A stretch of 64,000 bases of DNA from Candidatus Melainabacteria bacterium (GCA_003153555.1 PLZS01000063.1:1-64000); one strand, 5' to 3'. Shown: positions 43,975-53,379, counted from the first letter of the stretch. The notes: generated from the sequence alone by a model not told the origin. A program made the numbers and translations.

Positions 43975-44919
43975 CTATTTATTGCCTGCTGCCATCTTGG
44001 TAGGCGAGGACATTGAGAGAGCTGTCAGTGAAGATTGCGTGCGGGCGCTCCAACTGTCGAGTTTAGGCGATAGCTCAGGGTGTATCCTCTTTGCAAGCCA
44101 GTTTAAACCTGACGTAATGCGGATTGTTGGACGAGCCAGTCCGTCGTGGGGTGGATCAGGCAAAAAGTAGACTTGGTCGCTTCTTACCGCTTTCAGCGAA
44201 GACCAGGGGTGTTTCTTGAGAAATTCATGGTCTTTGCACTCAAAAGGCATGACAATAACGTCCGGATTTGCCAGAACCAATTTTTCCATTGAAAAATGCG
44301 GATAGCCGGCGTTCAAATTTTGTGAGATGCATTCGCCACCACATATGGTGATCGCTTCTGTTAGATAACTCAATTTGCCAACTGTCAACAGCGGTTGCGG
44401 CCATACGCAATAAAATACTGTGGGCCTATTCGGTTGAGAGGTAATTCTCTTCAAATCGATAAGGCATTTGTCGAATGTAGTCGCCACTTGTTCACCACGG
44501 GTGGTGTTGTCAGTGAGTGTGGCAAGTTCGCGCAAGTTTTTCGATATGTCAGATAGGTGACCGTTTCTCAAAATCGAGACGTGATAGCCATTATGAGAAA
44601 GCGTGCCGGCAAGCGATTCTTGACCGGAGACCAAGACAATTTTGTCTGGCTTCAAACCAGCCAGGCGCTCAAGGTTGGCGGAAATGAAGTTGCCGACGAT
44701 AGTCTTGCTTTTAACTGAGCTTGGATAATCGCAGTAGGAACAGACGCCGATGATCCTATCGCCCGCGCCAATTGCATACAGTAGCTCGGTGTTCGACGGC
44801 GCAAATGAAACGACGCGCTTTGCCGGCTTCTTGCCGTCAACTGCTCCATCTGAGATCGCTGCGTAACCGGTAAGTAAGGTTAGACTGAGTGCTATGTAGA
44901 GCGCGGCTCGTTTAGCCAA
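43975..44919 (-). CDS. BtuF-like periplasmic binding protein (cobalamin/Fe-siderophore class)
   Basis: A 314-residue protein with a signal peptide (MAKRAALYIALSLTLLTGYA) and a class III periplasmic-binding fold: KRVVSFAPSNTELLYAIGAGDRIIGV, CDYPSSVKSKTIVGNF, LKPDKIVLVSG, and PTIRITSGLNWLAKRIHPEL at the end. The DYP and APSNTE features match BtuF (vitamin B12) best, though haem or siderophore ligands are possible. No BtuC permease or BtuD ATPase is adjacent. It overlaps the NadR-like kinase gene by 28 bases, so they share a transcript. Confidence 0.85.
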   Translation of the reverse strand: MAKRAALYIALSLTLLTGYAAISDGAVDGKKPAKRVVSFAPSNTELLYAIGAGDRIIGVCSYCDYPSSVKSKTIVGNFISANLERLAGLKPDKIVLVSGQESLAGTLSHNGYHVSILRNGHLSDISKNLRELATLTDNTTRGEQVATTFDKCLIDLKRITSQPNRPTVFYCVWPQPLLTVGKLSYLTEAITICGGECISQNLNAGYPHFSMEKLVLANPDVIVMPFECKDHEFLKKHPWSSLKAVRSDQVYFLPDPPHDGLARPTIRITSGLNWLAKRIHPELSPKLDSWSARTQSSLTALSMSSPTKMAAGNK

Positions 44920-45452
44920 TGCTTGATCTCTTCCAGGCGTGATTCGTTATCTGATGATTGAACCACATATGTGATGTGTGACAACTGCCATTCGAAAATC
45001 GTCATGCGCACTAGTCGATCGATTTGCTTTTGATAGTCAAGCTCTGTCCACCTAAATCCGTCCTCAAGAGGCGGAAACATTGGCGGTACATAAATAATGT
45101 GACTGTATTTTTCTGCTTGTCGGCGCGACTTGTCGTAATACGCTTCAGTGTCGAATGTCATTGCCTGGGAGATGTTCCATCGTTGCCATAGCACCCAGCA
45201 GTCAATAGTTGAGCGGTCTGAAATAAAGGAACCGGTGACGTTCTCCGCGCCTATCTGAGCTTCCAGGACCTTTCTTTTGAAATCTTCTTGGTCTGGGATG
45301 TCGCCGATCTTTTGGTAACCGAGTTCATGACAAAGCTTTCTGCCTAACTCCGGGATGACTGATAAAGAAAGGAGCGGAGCCAGCATCCCCACAAGAGTGG
45401 TTTTGCCGACTCCGCTCGCACCAGTAACAATGATCCTCTTATTCGAATCCAA
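44892..45452 (-). CDS. P-loop ATP/GTP-binding kinase, NadR/AAA_28-like
   Basis: A 186-residue single-domain P-loop protein. Walker A is VTGASGVGKTT (about residues 9-19). LISDRSTID (FISDRSTIDCW) and the LID-like region DKSRRQAEKYSHIIYVPP resemble NadR-type nucleoside/nicotinamide-riboside kinases (AAA_28). The start directly follows the flotillin stop (zero gap), and the end overlaps the BtuF-like gene. In a cobalamin context, a cobinamide- or nucleoside-kinase role is possible; this is inference. Confidence 0.8.
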   Translation of the reverse strand: MDSNKRIIVTGASGVGKTTLVGMLAPLLSLSVIPELGRKLCHELGYQKIGDIPDQEDFKRKVLEAQIGAENVTGSFISDRSTIDCWVLWQRWNISQAMTFDTEAYYDKSRRQAEKYSHIIYVPPMFPPLEDGFRWTELDYQKQIDRLVRMTIFEWQLSHITYVVQSSDNESRLEEIKHWLNEPRST

Positions 45453-47018
45453 TTAGCTGTTTAGTGTTGTTTTGGTTGGTTCTACTGCTTGACTGCGAGC
45501 ATTCCCACCATCGATGACTTTGCGGTCGCGCTTGAGAGCGTCTGCAATGTCGATTCCCGTTAACCCTTTGATCATCATCATGCTTTGAGTAGCTACGTTG
45601 AGGACGTCGTTGGTTATTTTGCTGGCGCCGCCGTCATTGCCAGTGGAAAGTACTGTCATGCTGCCGATCTTGGAGAGAGGAGAAGCAGCTGCGGCAATCA
45701 TTTCTGGGAGTTTGTCGATGATCATGCTTGTCATAGCAGCGTCATTATATTGCTTAAACGCTTCCGCTTTCTTCGACATCGCTTCAGCTTCCGCTTGACC
45801 TTTGGCAGCTGTTACCGTTGCTTCGGCAAGACCTTGGGCTCTTGTTGCTTCGGCATGTGCCAGACCTAGCGCTTTAGTGGCTTCAGAGTCAGCCAGCGCT
45901 CTTAGGCGTGTAGCGTCGGCTTGACCTTGTGCTTGCAGTTTTGCAGATAGTGCGTCAGCTTCTGCGAGCAACTTACGCTTCTCTTGTTCGGCTTGCGCCA
46001 TCAAGCGAATTCTCATTTGTTCTGCTTCGGCTGGCTTAGTCACTTCGCTTTCCAGGGATACTTGTCGCTTTTGCACTTCGACTTGTTGCAGTTCAACTTC
46101 CTTTTGTGCTTCGACAATTCTGATCTTCTGAGTTTCTTCAACCAGTTTCTGTTGTGTTTGCGCTTTGACGATGTCGTATGCCATGTCTGAAGCCGCTTTC
46201 TTGTTGGCGACTTCAGTTTGGAACTGAGCTTGATTGACTTGGAAGTTTTTCGAAGCTTCAGCCACTCTGGTGTCAGCTAACAGTTTAGCTTTCGCTCCTT
46301 CTTCTGCCGCTTGCGCTTGAGCAATTTGTGAATCTCGTTGAGCCTGTGCTTGTTGGATTTGAGTTTCTTTAGCTGCGTGGGCGACACCTATATCAGCATT
46401 TCTCTTCGCTTCAGCCGTTTGTTGGCGACCGAGGGATTCCAAATATCCGACTGTGTCTTTAATTTCTTTGATCGTGAACGAAACGACTGTCAATCCCATT
46501 TTTGCTAGGTCACCGAGCGACACTTCTTGAACGCGTTGGGCGAATGAGTCATTGTTTTGCACCAATTCTTCAACGGCCATTGTGCCTAAGATGGCTCTCA
46601 AGTGACCAACAAGACTTTCGTGAGCGATGTTCTTTATTTCTTCTTCAGTCTTGCCAAGGAACTGTTCAGCAGCGGTAGCGATTGAAATTTCATCGCCTTT
46701 AACCTTTACCTGAGCAACTCCTTCTACGAAAATCGGTACACCGTTTTTCGTGATCATCGGCGCCTGGGAGTGAACATCAATCGTCATGACTTCAAGGCTC
46801 AAAACGCTTTTTTGTTGCACCATCGGCAGCATAACGGCGCCACCACCAACGATGATTTTGTAACTTCTGCCGTCACGTCCTGCATACATCCCGGAGATGA
46901 TCATCGCTTCGTTAGGACTGCACTTTTGGTATAGATTAACCATCAGGTAGACCAGGATAAAGGCTAACATGACTCCAACGCCTATGGCTAATAGCGAACC
47001 GAACTCTAAACCAAGCAT
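45453..47018 (-). CDS. flotillin/YqiK-family SPFH protein
   Basis: A 521-residue membrane scaffold. An N-terminal transmembrane helix (about 7-30) is followed by the SPFH domain (about 40-200: KCSPNEAMIISG, GGAVMLPMVQQKSVLSLEVMTI, GLTVVSFTIKEIKDTVGYLESLG). A long Ala/Glu/Gln-rich coiled coil (210-430) contains repeated QAQAQRDSQ and EA-rich units, and a C-terminal oligomerisation part follows. Flotillins organise membrane microdomains and usually pair with NfeD-like proteins, as seen upstream here. GGAGGA precedes the ATG. Confidence 0.93.
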   Translation of the reverse strand: MLGLEFGSLLAIGVGVMLAFILVYLMVNLYQKCSPNEAMIISGMYAGRDGRSYKIIVGGGAVMLPMVQQKSVLSLEVMTIDVHSQAPMITKNGVPIFVEGVAQVKVKGDEISIATAAEQFLGKTEEEIKNIAHESLVGHLRAILGTMAVEELVQNNDSFAQRVQEVSLGDLAKMGLTVVSFTIKEIKDTVGYLESLGRQQTAEAKRNADIGVAHAAKETQIQQAQAQRDSQIAQAQAAEEGAKAKLLADTRVAEASKNFQVNQAQFQTEVANKKAASDMAYDIVKAQTQQKLVEETQKIRIVEAQKEVELQQVEVQKRQVSLESEVTKPAEAEQMRIRLMAQAEQEKRKLLAEADALSAKLQAQGQADATRLRALADSEATKALGLAHAEATRAQGLAEATVTAAKGQAEAEAMSKKAEAFKQYNDAAMTSMIIDKLPEMIAAAASPLSKIGSMTVLSTGNDGGASKITNDVLNVATQSMMMIKGLTGIDIADALKRDRKVIDGGNARSQAVEPTKTTLNS

Positions 47019-47332
47019 AAATGTGTTCCTCCAGTGGGAAAGCGAGAATCATCTCTTTTCCCTATCATTCCCAAAAATTAGACTTCTTTAGACAGTTTCT
47101 CGTTTGATTTTCATCATTGGTTTACTGCGTGAGAACATCATATACGCTCTCAAGACTACCTCTTGGCAGCATCATCAATTCCTTATTATTTCAGGCTCTT
47201 CGTCATTTTTTCTACACAATTTCATGCCTCAAGCTGATGGCATTAAGTGGGTAAAACAACCTCGATGTTGGTGGAATTTCCTTCTCGATAAAAGACTGTT
47301 TTGTGTTACCGGGCGACCGTTGCGGACAATTT
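47019..47332. other. 314-base gap between the second NfeD-like gene and the flotillin gene
   Basis: No gene is supported. The region is T-rich near 47060-47110. It could hold an internal promoter for flotillin, so co-transcription of the NfeD-like genes with flotillin is likely but not certain. No terminator hairpin stands out. Confidence 0.35.
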
Positions 47333-48286
47333 TTAGTGCAGGTTTTCAGATCGCTTTTTTGCCAGCTTTTCTTGTGGTGTCAAAGTGTCGTCATCGAATG
47401 CCGGATCTATGAACGAATCTGTCCAAAGCTCAACCAAGACATACTTTTCCGGATGATCGTAAATGATTACTTTGGTTCCTTTTGGGATTTCCAGTTCAGG
47501 ATTTCTAGCCCGAGCTGGTGACGTGTAGCGTTTTGACGAGACGATGTAAGTAACTTCTCCGGTTCTGCCGATTGTAATTGGCACGGTGACTTCGGCCATG
47601 TGTCCGATAAGATCGTTTTCGGTTGCTGCCGAGGATGAAAACATTCGCGCAAATGCTGCATTCATCACACTTGTCACCACTTTTACCGAGACAAATCCAC
47701 CGATAAAAGCTGGCACCAGTGTCGTCCAGCCCAAAATCGGAAAACTTGATATAAAGAACAATCCTGTTAGCCCAAAGAATGCCAGAAACGTCGTCAAAAT
47801 AGTTGGGTTGAGCGCTGACAGCAATGCTTCTACAGGACCGCCCTTCTCTTCTTCGCGGCTTGGGGCATGAAATGGCCCGGTGCTGGCTTGTAGCTGCGCA
47901 CTTTGGATCTGTAACAACTCGTTTGCACCGGCATTGGTGCTTCCGTGTCCACCAGCGGAATGTGTGCCACTACTGGTGCCACTATGACCAGCTGCAGAAT
48001 GTCCGGCTGCGGAACTTCCAGCTGCAGAATGACCAGCGGCAGTTCCATGACCGCCACCAGCGCTATGCCCGATCGCTGTGTGTCCGCTTCCTCCGTGCCC
48101 AATTGCTGTGTGTCCGCCGCCGCCGTGGCCGATTCCTGCATGACCACCGCCACCGCCACTTACATGACTGCCGCTGTGCCCTCCGCCACCATGATGAGTG
48201 GCACCCATAAACGCACACATAACCAGAAACAGCGAACCAATCGCTGAACATACTATATAAATCTGCGTGATTAACGGCAAAGGCAT
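47333..48286 (-). CDS. NfeD-like membrane protein with a His/Gly-rich loop
   Basis: A 317-residue protein. A transmembrane helix (7-28) is followed by a Gly/His/Ser loop (31-114) with 16 His, six of them exactly five residues apart (49 to 74). Two to three further membrane helices (about 160-212) and a C-terminal OB-fold NfeD domain follow (LIGHMAEVTVPITIGRTGEVTYI). The next gene is a paralogue whose loop is Asp/Gly-rich. AGGTGAG precedes the ATG, 11 bases after the paralogue's stop. NfeD proteins bind and localise flotillin. The His loop suggests metal sensing or binding on one membrane face; that part is inference. Confidence 0.85.
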   Translation of the reverse strand: MPLPLITQIYIVCSAIGSLFLVMCAFMGATHHGGGGHSGSHVSGGGGGHAGIGHGGGGHTAIGHGGSGHTAIGHSAGGGHGTAAGHSAAGSSAAGHSAAGHSGTSSGTHSAGGHGSTNAGANELLQIQSAQLQASTGPFHAPSREEEKGGPVEALLSALNPTILTTFLAFFGLTGLFFISSFPILGWTTLVPAFIGGFVSVKVVTSVMNAAFARMFSSSAATENDLIGHMAEVTVPITIGRTGEVTYIVSSKRYTSPARARNPELEIPKGTKVIIYDHPEKYVLVELWTDSFIDPAFDDDTLTPQEKLAKKRSENLH

Positions 48287-48297
48287 ATTCTCACCTT

Positions 48298-49050
48298 TTA
48301 ACTAATGAAACGTTCTTCTAATTCTTGATCCGGATCGTATGGCTCAATGAAAACAACGTGTTCTTTAGAGCCAACAATCAAAACTTTCGATCCTTTTTTG
48401 AAGTCAACACCTGGCTTAGCAGGCTTGGCAGAGGCCGTCATTCTTTTGGCGTTGAGGACGTATGTCACTTCTCCTGTTCGTCCATCGTGAATTGGAACGT
48501 TGACCTCTGCCATTTGCCCGAGTAGGTCCGACTCTTTTTGATGTGTTGAGGTGAACATGTTCTTGATCATCCATTGTGTCATCGCCTTGAATGCCGCCGA
48601 TACGAGGAGGCTCACGGTGATCGCGGGTATGAGTGTGAAATAACCCATCCAGGGCGCGTTGAAAGCGCAGACCAAGCCGGTTAAGCCGAAAAAGGCGAGG
48701 TAAACTGAGACTGTCATTGGACTAAGCAGTGTGAGAATCAAACCAAGCAATCCTGAGGCCATTGTTGAATTTGTCGGCACTCTGTGGACAGCAGTCATTT
48801 TGTGTCCAGCAAGCGGCGCTAGTTTGAAATTGCCGCCGTCGTCTCCAGCGCTGAAATCAGTGCCGCCGCTGTCGTCGCCTGCACTAAAGTCTGTGCCACC
48901 ACCATCGTCGCCGGCGTTAAAATCAGATCCGTCGTCTCCGCCATGACCTTCTTCGCCGATATGTCCGAGAAGAAAGCTGCCGATTACGAAGATGGAACCA
49001 ATCCCCGCGCAAACGGCATAAATTTGACCGAGCATTCCCAGAGGAATCAT
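48298..49050 (-). CDS. NfeD-like membrane protein with Asp/Gly tandem repeats
   Basis: A 250-residue paralogue of the 47333 protein with the same order: N-terminal helix (5-29), loop, two membrane helices (about 98-160) and a C-terminal OB-fold (LLGQMAEVNVPIHDGRTGEVTYV). Its loop has three 11-residue repeats DF(N/S)AGDD(G/S)GGT at residues 43-74, acidic and resembling cation-binding repeats. Shared core sequences (YLAFFGLTGL / FLAFFGLTGL) show the duplication. It is the first gene of the NfeD/flotillin group. Confidence 0.85.
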   Translation of the reverse strand: MIPLGMLGQIYAVCAGIGSIFVIGSFLLGHIGEEGHGGDDGSDFNAGDDGGGTDFSAGDDSGGTDFSAGDDGGNFKLAPLAGHKMTAVHRVPTNSTMASGLLGLILTLLSPMTVSVYLAFFGLTGLVCAFNAPWMGYFTLIPAITVSLLVSAAFKAMTQWMIKNMFTSTHQKESDLLGQMAEVNVPIHDGRTGEVTYVLNAKRMTASAKPAKPGVDFKKGSKVLIVGSKEHVVFIEPYDPDQELEERFIS

Positions 49051-49282
49051 TTTGATCGCCTATTCTATTTTCATGAAAATATAGTGTTTCCTAGCATCAG
49101 AAGTACCCTTAGCAGACGACTTATAAACCCGAAAAGTCTTACGAAATGGCTAAGATTGGCATGTCCACTTGCTGGTTGCGCGGGTTTAAATAGAGTGCAA
49201 CCAGTGCCTTTGGGGAAGGTATAAACTAGGCAAGGGTGCACGGCAGTCTGATAATGGCGCGTTTGAAAGTAGAACGGATCCA

Positions 49283-51985
49283 GTGGAAATAATCCTCACT
49301 CATAACAACATGGACTTCGATTCGTTAGCCGCTCAATTTGGCGTTGCGAAATTGTATCCATCAGCTCGGATGGTATTAGGCTATCCGTTGGTTGGCAACG
49401 TGCGTAATTTTGTTGCTCTTTATCGAAGCTCCATGCCGGTCATTCAAATGAAATATGTGGACATGGACAGCGTTTCGCGTGTTTTTATAGTTGATTGCCA
49501 GAACATTGATCGGTTGGATGAAATAGCCAAGAAGCTTATCACTGAGCAAAAGATTCCTCACGTGATCTTTGATCATCATCAACTTGACCCCAATGGTCTG
49601 GGTCCTTCAGCACATGAAGACTCAGTCATTGAGCGCGTTGGAGCGGCAACGACAATCGTTGTCGACAAGATCAAGAAAAGCAAGATTGAGTTGACTCCTT
49701 TTGAAGCGACGCTCTTGGCGATCGGTATTTACGAGGACACCGGCTGCCTTACATATAGTGGCACTACTGAAAAGGATGCTGCCTGTGTAGCCTTCTTGCT
49801 GAAGCATGGCGCAGATTTGGCGATCATTAACGATTACATTCGACCTAAAATGAACGATGACCAGGTTGTTTTGCTTGAGGACTTGATTAAGGACGCGCAC
49901 ACCATCACCGTCGGCGGTGCTAAGGTGGTCATGGCTTGTGCCACGCGTCCGAAATATTTCGATGGATTGGCTACTCTAACTCGCAAGTTGACTGAAGTGG
50001 AATCGGCGGACGCTGCTTTCTCGATTGTTTTTATGCGGGATAAGGTGCATATCGTCGGTCGAAGTGACTCGCAGTTGATCGACGTAAGATTGGTAGTGCG
50101 CCGGTTTGGAGGTGACGGGCATCACGGTGCGGGATCCGCTGTTACGCGTGATGGAACAGTGGAGGAATTATCCGCTGAAATCGAAAAGTTGCTGCGTACG
50201 CAAGTAAAGCCAGAAGTGATTGCCGAAGAGATCATGGTCTCTCCTGTGCGTACAATCCGCTCTGGTATTACTATGGACGAGGCTAGCAGAATCATGTTGC
50301 GTTATGGCTTGGATGGTTTGCTTGTAGCCGATGAGGACAATCTTGTCGGTGTTGTTTCCAGAAGAGACATCGATCAAGCGACACATCACAAGCTGGGTCA
50401 CGCTCCCGTGCGGGGTTTTATGAGTAAGCCGGTGATCTCAATTGACAAGAAAACGCCACTCAGTAAAATACAGGAAATCATGGTCACTGAAGACATTGGC
50501 AGGCTGCCTGTGTTAGATGATGACAAACAGCTCGTTGGCCTTGTCTCGCGTGGTGATGTTCTAAAAACACTCTATGGTGACAATGGATCTAATGTGTTTT
50601 TAGTTCCAGAATGGGCGACTCTTCTAAAAGACGATTTTGCTGCATCCGGTCGAACCGTTCAGCTTGAGCCCCGGTCCGTGAATCTGCAAGCGCAAATGAG
50701 TAAGCTTGACTCTCCAACTTCATGGCTTTGTATCCAGACGGGAACTGTCGCTGCACAATTGAATATGGTGGCATATGCTGTAGGCGGATCGGTTCGCGAT
50801 CTGATTCTCAATGTCCCTAATTTCGATCTTGATTTTGTTATTGAAGGTCCGGCAATAGAGCTTGCGAGCGCGATGGAATCTGCATATCCGGCGCGTCTTG
50901 AAGTAGTAGCACGACACGAAAGATTTCAGACTGCAAAGCTTTGGTTTTTCGCAGATACAAGGCGAGATGTTGACTTTTCGACAGCACGAACTGAGTTTTA
51001 CGAATTTCCTGCTGCCCTTCCCACGGTTGAAGCGTCCCAACTCGAACAGGATTTACTGCGTCGCGACTTTACCATCAACGCGCTCGCTATCTGCCTTAAT
51101 CCTGGTCGCTACGGAATGCTGGTAGATCATTTCGGTGGACTTGAGGATATCAAAAAGAAAACTATAAGGGTGTTGCATGCCTTTAGTTTCATTGAGGATC
51201 CGACCCGCATTATTCGGGCGGTGCGCTTCGCCAGTCGTCTCGAGTTCAACATTGAACCGAAGACTAAAGAGTTGGCGAAACGTGCTGTAGCAATGGGAAT
51301 ATTCGACAATCTTGGCGGCAATAGGATGCGCGATGAACTGCGCTCGATCTTGGAATCTCCTCGGCGAATTCGTGCTCTTGACTTGCTGGCTGAACTAGGA
51401 GCGAAGCTCCGTTATTTGGATGCTGAGCTGGAATATTCACTTTCGATTCGCACCTTACTCCGGCGTGCGGAACGTTTGTTGAAGAGATATTCGCTTACGC
51501 AGCCATGGGTTGTTTATCTTGCTTTGCTTTTGTCTGAGCTTGATGAACATCGCATCGATGCTGTTCTAGATCGTTTTCACTTAACCAATGAGCAAAAAAC
51601 AATCGTGCGCAAGGGGTTAGCCATTCCTCGTCAATTGCCCGAAATTGTCGAAACTTTGAACAAGCAAGGCGTCAAAAATAGTCAGATCTACTATTTACTA
51701 AAGGGCAAGCCTGAAGAATCGCTTGCCATCGCGGCTTGCTTGGCTGGTCCCGGCGCGCCGTTGCGCCGTATGATCAGGCTTTACCTCGAACACTTGGAAA
51801 AGGTGCAGATAGAATTGAGCGGGTCCGACCTCGTTGAAATAGGTGTTCCTCCAGGTCCGGAGATCGGGCGCGCTCTGGATGCCATTCTTGAACGAAGATT
51901 GGATGGCATCATCAAATCAAAGCAGGACGAGCTGAATTTCGTCTACGATCGTTTTCAATCCACACTAGTGAAAAAAACTGTTTAG
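49283..51985 (+). CDS. DHH phosphoesterase-CBS-CBS-tRNA nucleotidyltransferase (CCA-adding) fusion
   Basis: A 900-residue protein. Domains: DHH/DHHA1 phosphoesterase (1-315; VFIVDCQNID, VIFDHHQLDP, GGDGHHGAGSA), two CBS domains (about 322-435), then a class II poly(A) polymerase/CCA-adding enzyme (about 480-900) with the nucleotidyl motif AVGGSVRDLILNVPNFDLDFVIEG and the RRDFTINALAI and EDPTRIIRAVRFASRL motifs. This fusion is typical of Cyanobacteria, Aquificae and some Deltaproteobacteria, where a separate A-adding or CC-adding enzyme may exist. Start is GTG 49283. It completes or repairs tRNA 3' ends; the DHH/CBS part may couple this to nucleotide levels. Confidence 0.94.
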   Translation: MEIILTHNNMDFDSLAAQFGVAKLYPSARMVLGYPLVGNVRNFVALYRSSMPVIQMKYVDMDSVSRVFIVDCQNIDRLDEIAKKLITEQKIPHVIFDHHQLDPNGLGPSAHEDSVIERVGAATTIVVDKIKKSKIELTPFEATLLAIGIYEDTGCLTYSGTTEKDAACVAFLLKHGADLAIINDYIRPKMNDDQVVLLEDLIKDAHTITVGGAKVVMACATRPKYFDGLATLTRKLTEVESADAAFSIVFMRDKVHIVGRSDSQLIDVRLVVRRFGGDGHHGAGSAVTRDGTVEELSAEIEKLLRTQVKPEVIAEEIMVSPVRTIRSGITMDEASRIMLRYGLDGLLVADEDNLVGVVSRRDIDQATHHKLGHAPVRGFMSKPVISIDKKTPLSKIQEIMVTEDIGRLPVLDDDKQLVGLVSRGDVLKTLYGDNGSNVFLVPEWATLLKDDFAASGRTVQLEPRSVNLQAQMSKLDSPTSWLCIQTGTVAAQLNMVAYAVGGSVRDLILNVPNFDLDFVIEGPAIELASAMESAYPARLEVVARHERFQTAKLWFFADTRRDVDFSTARTEFYEFPAALPTVEASQLEQDLLRRDFTINALAICLNPGRYGMLVDHFGGLEDIKKKTIRVLHAFSFIEDPTRIIRAVRFASRLEFNIEPKTKELAKRAVAMGIFDNLGGNRMRDELRSILESPRRIRALDLLAELGAKLRYLDAELEYSLSIRTLLRRAERLLKRYSLTQPWVVYLALLLSELDEHRIDAVLDRFHLTNEQKTIVRKGLAIPRQLPEIVETLNKQGVKNSQIYYLLKGKPEESLAIAACLAGPGAPLRRMIRLYLEHLEKVQIELSGSDLVEIGVPPGPEIGRALDAILERRLDGIIKSKQDELNFVYDRFQSTLVKKTV

Positions 51986-51996
51986 GGCTTTCCCTT

Positions 51997-52686
51997 CTAA
52001 ATTAACACTGACTTAGTAGGTAACATGGCTATGCTTTGCGGTATGCGAATGCCCTGCCAAGCTTGTGCCTTAGGTTTCGCAAGCACCTTCACAAATTCAG
52101 TAGACCGGCTACGTCCGGCCAAACATCTTGCCCGGAGCCAATCTGGCATCCATCTAATACACTCGTTAAGCCAGGTCCTTTCGTTTCGGTTAAATCTGTA
52201 AGTACCAAGGTCGATTTGTTCAGGTGTGATCGACTTTTTGCCCACGTGCCAAAGCGCTCTGATTGCATGACCGACAGTGTTGTCGCCCGCGCAAATACCT
52301 TTTCTTGGTGCAATTCTATGCATTTTTATTTTGGTGTCACCGATATGAAAATAGCTGGTAGATCCATTGGTGTAGAAAGTTTGAATCTCATTTTGATCCT
52401 GCTTCAGCCCTAATTTAACGGCGATGTCATTGCCATGTTCAAGCAATTGCTTACCGAAAGCATCCGCCTTCACTCTCGCTATTTCCAGCATTGAATATTC
52501 TCGATTGGTAAAATCTTCACGCACAAACACCCCACGCGCTAAACGGACAATGCTTCCGTCTTTGACCATTCGGTAAAGACATTGATCAACAGCTCCTCTG
52601 GAGCCCATCTTCAACACATCTCTAGTTGTGAACAACTCGCCTGAGCGGAGTTTTACTATGTAGTTGCGAATTAGATAAGTGCACAC
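51997..52686 (-). CDS. AbiEi/DUF6088-type winged-helix protein (orphan type IV antitoxin-like)
   Basis: A 229-residue protein. I start at GTG 52686 because GGAGGG lies seven bases before it; the ATG 15 bases earlier would contain that site. The N-terminal 60 residues form the winged helix of AbiEi antitoxins (LRSGELFTTRDVLKMGSRGAVDQCLYRMVKDGSIVRLARGVF). The rest matches DUF6088 proteins. AbiEi normally autorepresses and neutralises an AbiEii nucleotidyltransferase toxin, but no such gene is adjacent. Its 3' end is 11 bases from the CCA-adding enzyme gene, convergent. Confidence 0.75.
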   Translation of the reverse strand: MCTYLIRNYIVKLRSGELFTTRDVLKMGSRGAVDQCLYRMVKDGSIVRLARGVFVREDFTNREYSMLEIARVKADAFGKQLLEHGNDIAVKLGLKQDQNEIQTFYTNGSTSYFHIGDTKIKMHRIAPRKGICAGDNTVGHAIRALWHVGKKSITPEQIDLGTYRFNRNERTWLNECIRWMPDWLRARCLAGRSRSTEFVKVLAKPKAQAWQGIRIPQSIAMLPTKSVLI

Positions 52687-53071
52687 AATGTTTCCCTCCA
52701 TTAGAAGTGCCTATGTATTGATACGTTCGGATTTAGAAAAAAGTTCAAATCATTGCTAGTTAGTCGGCCCTTTTTTTTTGACTCTTAAGTCGTTGGAAAT
52801 AAAAATGTTTTTCCAACAAATTCTGGCCGGGAGCGCAATAGAGAGACTCTAAGAGAAATTAGGGCTAGGACATGTTAGAAAAGACATTGTTTTTCTAAAA
52901 AAGGCGACGAGTCTATTGTTAAGGGTGGTGCCTTTTAATATTCTGATCAGAGATCGAATTGATATTTGAGTTTATGCACTCAAGCTACCGAACAAACGGT
53001 TAACGAGATTGATCACTGGATTATGGCAATCAGAAGTCATTCAGTCTTAATTATTGAGCACACTTGATCAA
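52687..53071. other. 385-base AT-rich gene-free region with inverted repeats
   Basis: Upstream of the DUF6088 gene. TTAGAAAA (52875-52882) and TTTTCTAA (52891-52898) are a perfect 8-base dyad with an 8-base spacer. A T9 run follows GGCCC near 52769-52780. Base composition is clearly more AT-rich than the neighbours. This fits a transferred or decayed segment and the operator region of an autoregulated antitoxin. Confidence 0.45.
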
Positions 53072-53358
53072 TCAGCTAATGTAAAACACTTTACCTTTTG
53101 GATGAAAGGGCAGGTATCTTCCTTTTGGAATCAAGTAGGCATGTTCGCGGCGGATGCGCAGATTGCTGTCACACTGTGCATCCGTAATCACTAGAATTGG
53201 ACCCTTTTCAGGAAAGTCTTCTGCTTTTTCGATTAATTCGATTCCCGGTTGCAGCACTGTGCCACCAAATCCTTTAACGCGCACTTTTCCTGCGATTGCT
53301 TCTGGTGTGTCAAGGTTCCAGTTTTGTGAGTTTCTTCAATCAGAATAGCCAGTGCCAT
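53072..53358 (-). pseudogene. frameshifted fragment of a VWA-like (DUF2201-type) metallopeptidase gene
   Basis: The conserved C-terminal end of the VWA-like/DUF2201 family is readable at 53072-53330: KGFGGTVLQPGIELIEKA, ILVITDAQCDS, IRREHAYLIPKGRYLPF. The only start with a good ribosome binding site is ATG 53358 (GGAG upstream, MALAILIEETHKTGTL), and it is in another frame, reaching a stop after 41 codons. The two frames join near 53310. The metallopeptidase and N-terminal parts of the family (about 400 residues in intact members) are missing. It lies 22 bases after the lipid kinase gene, beside the AT-rich region. Confidence 0.6.
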
Positions 53359-53379
53359 TGCTTTCTCCGCTTCTGAACC

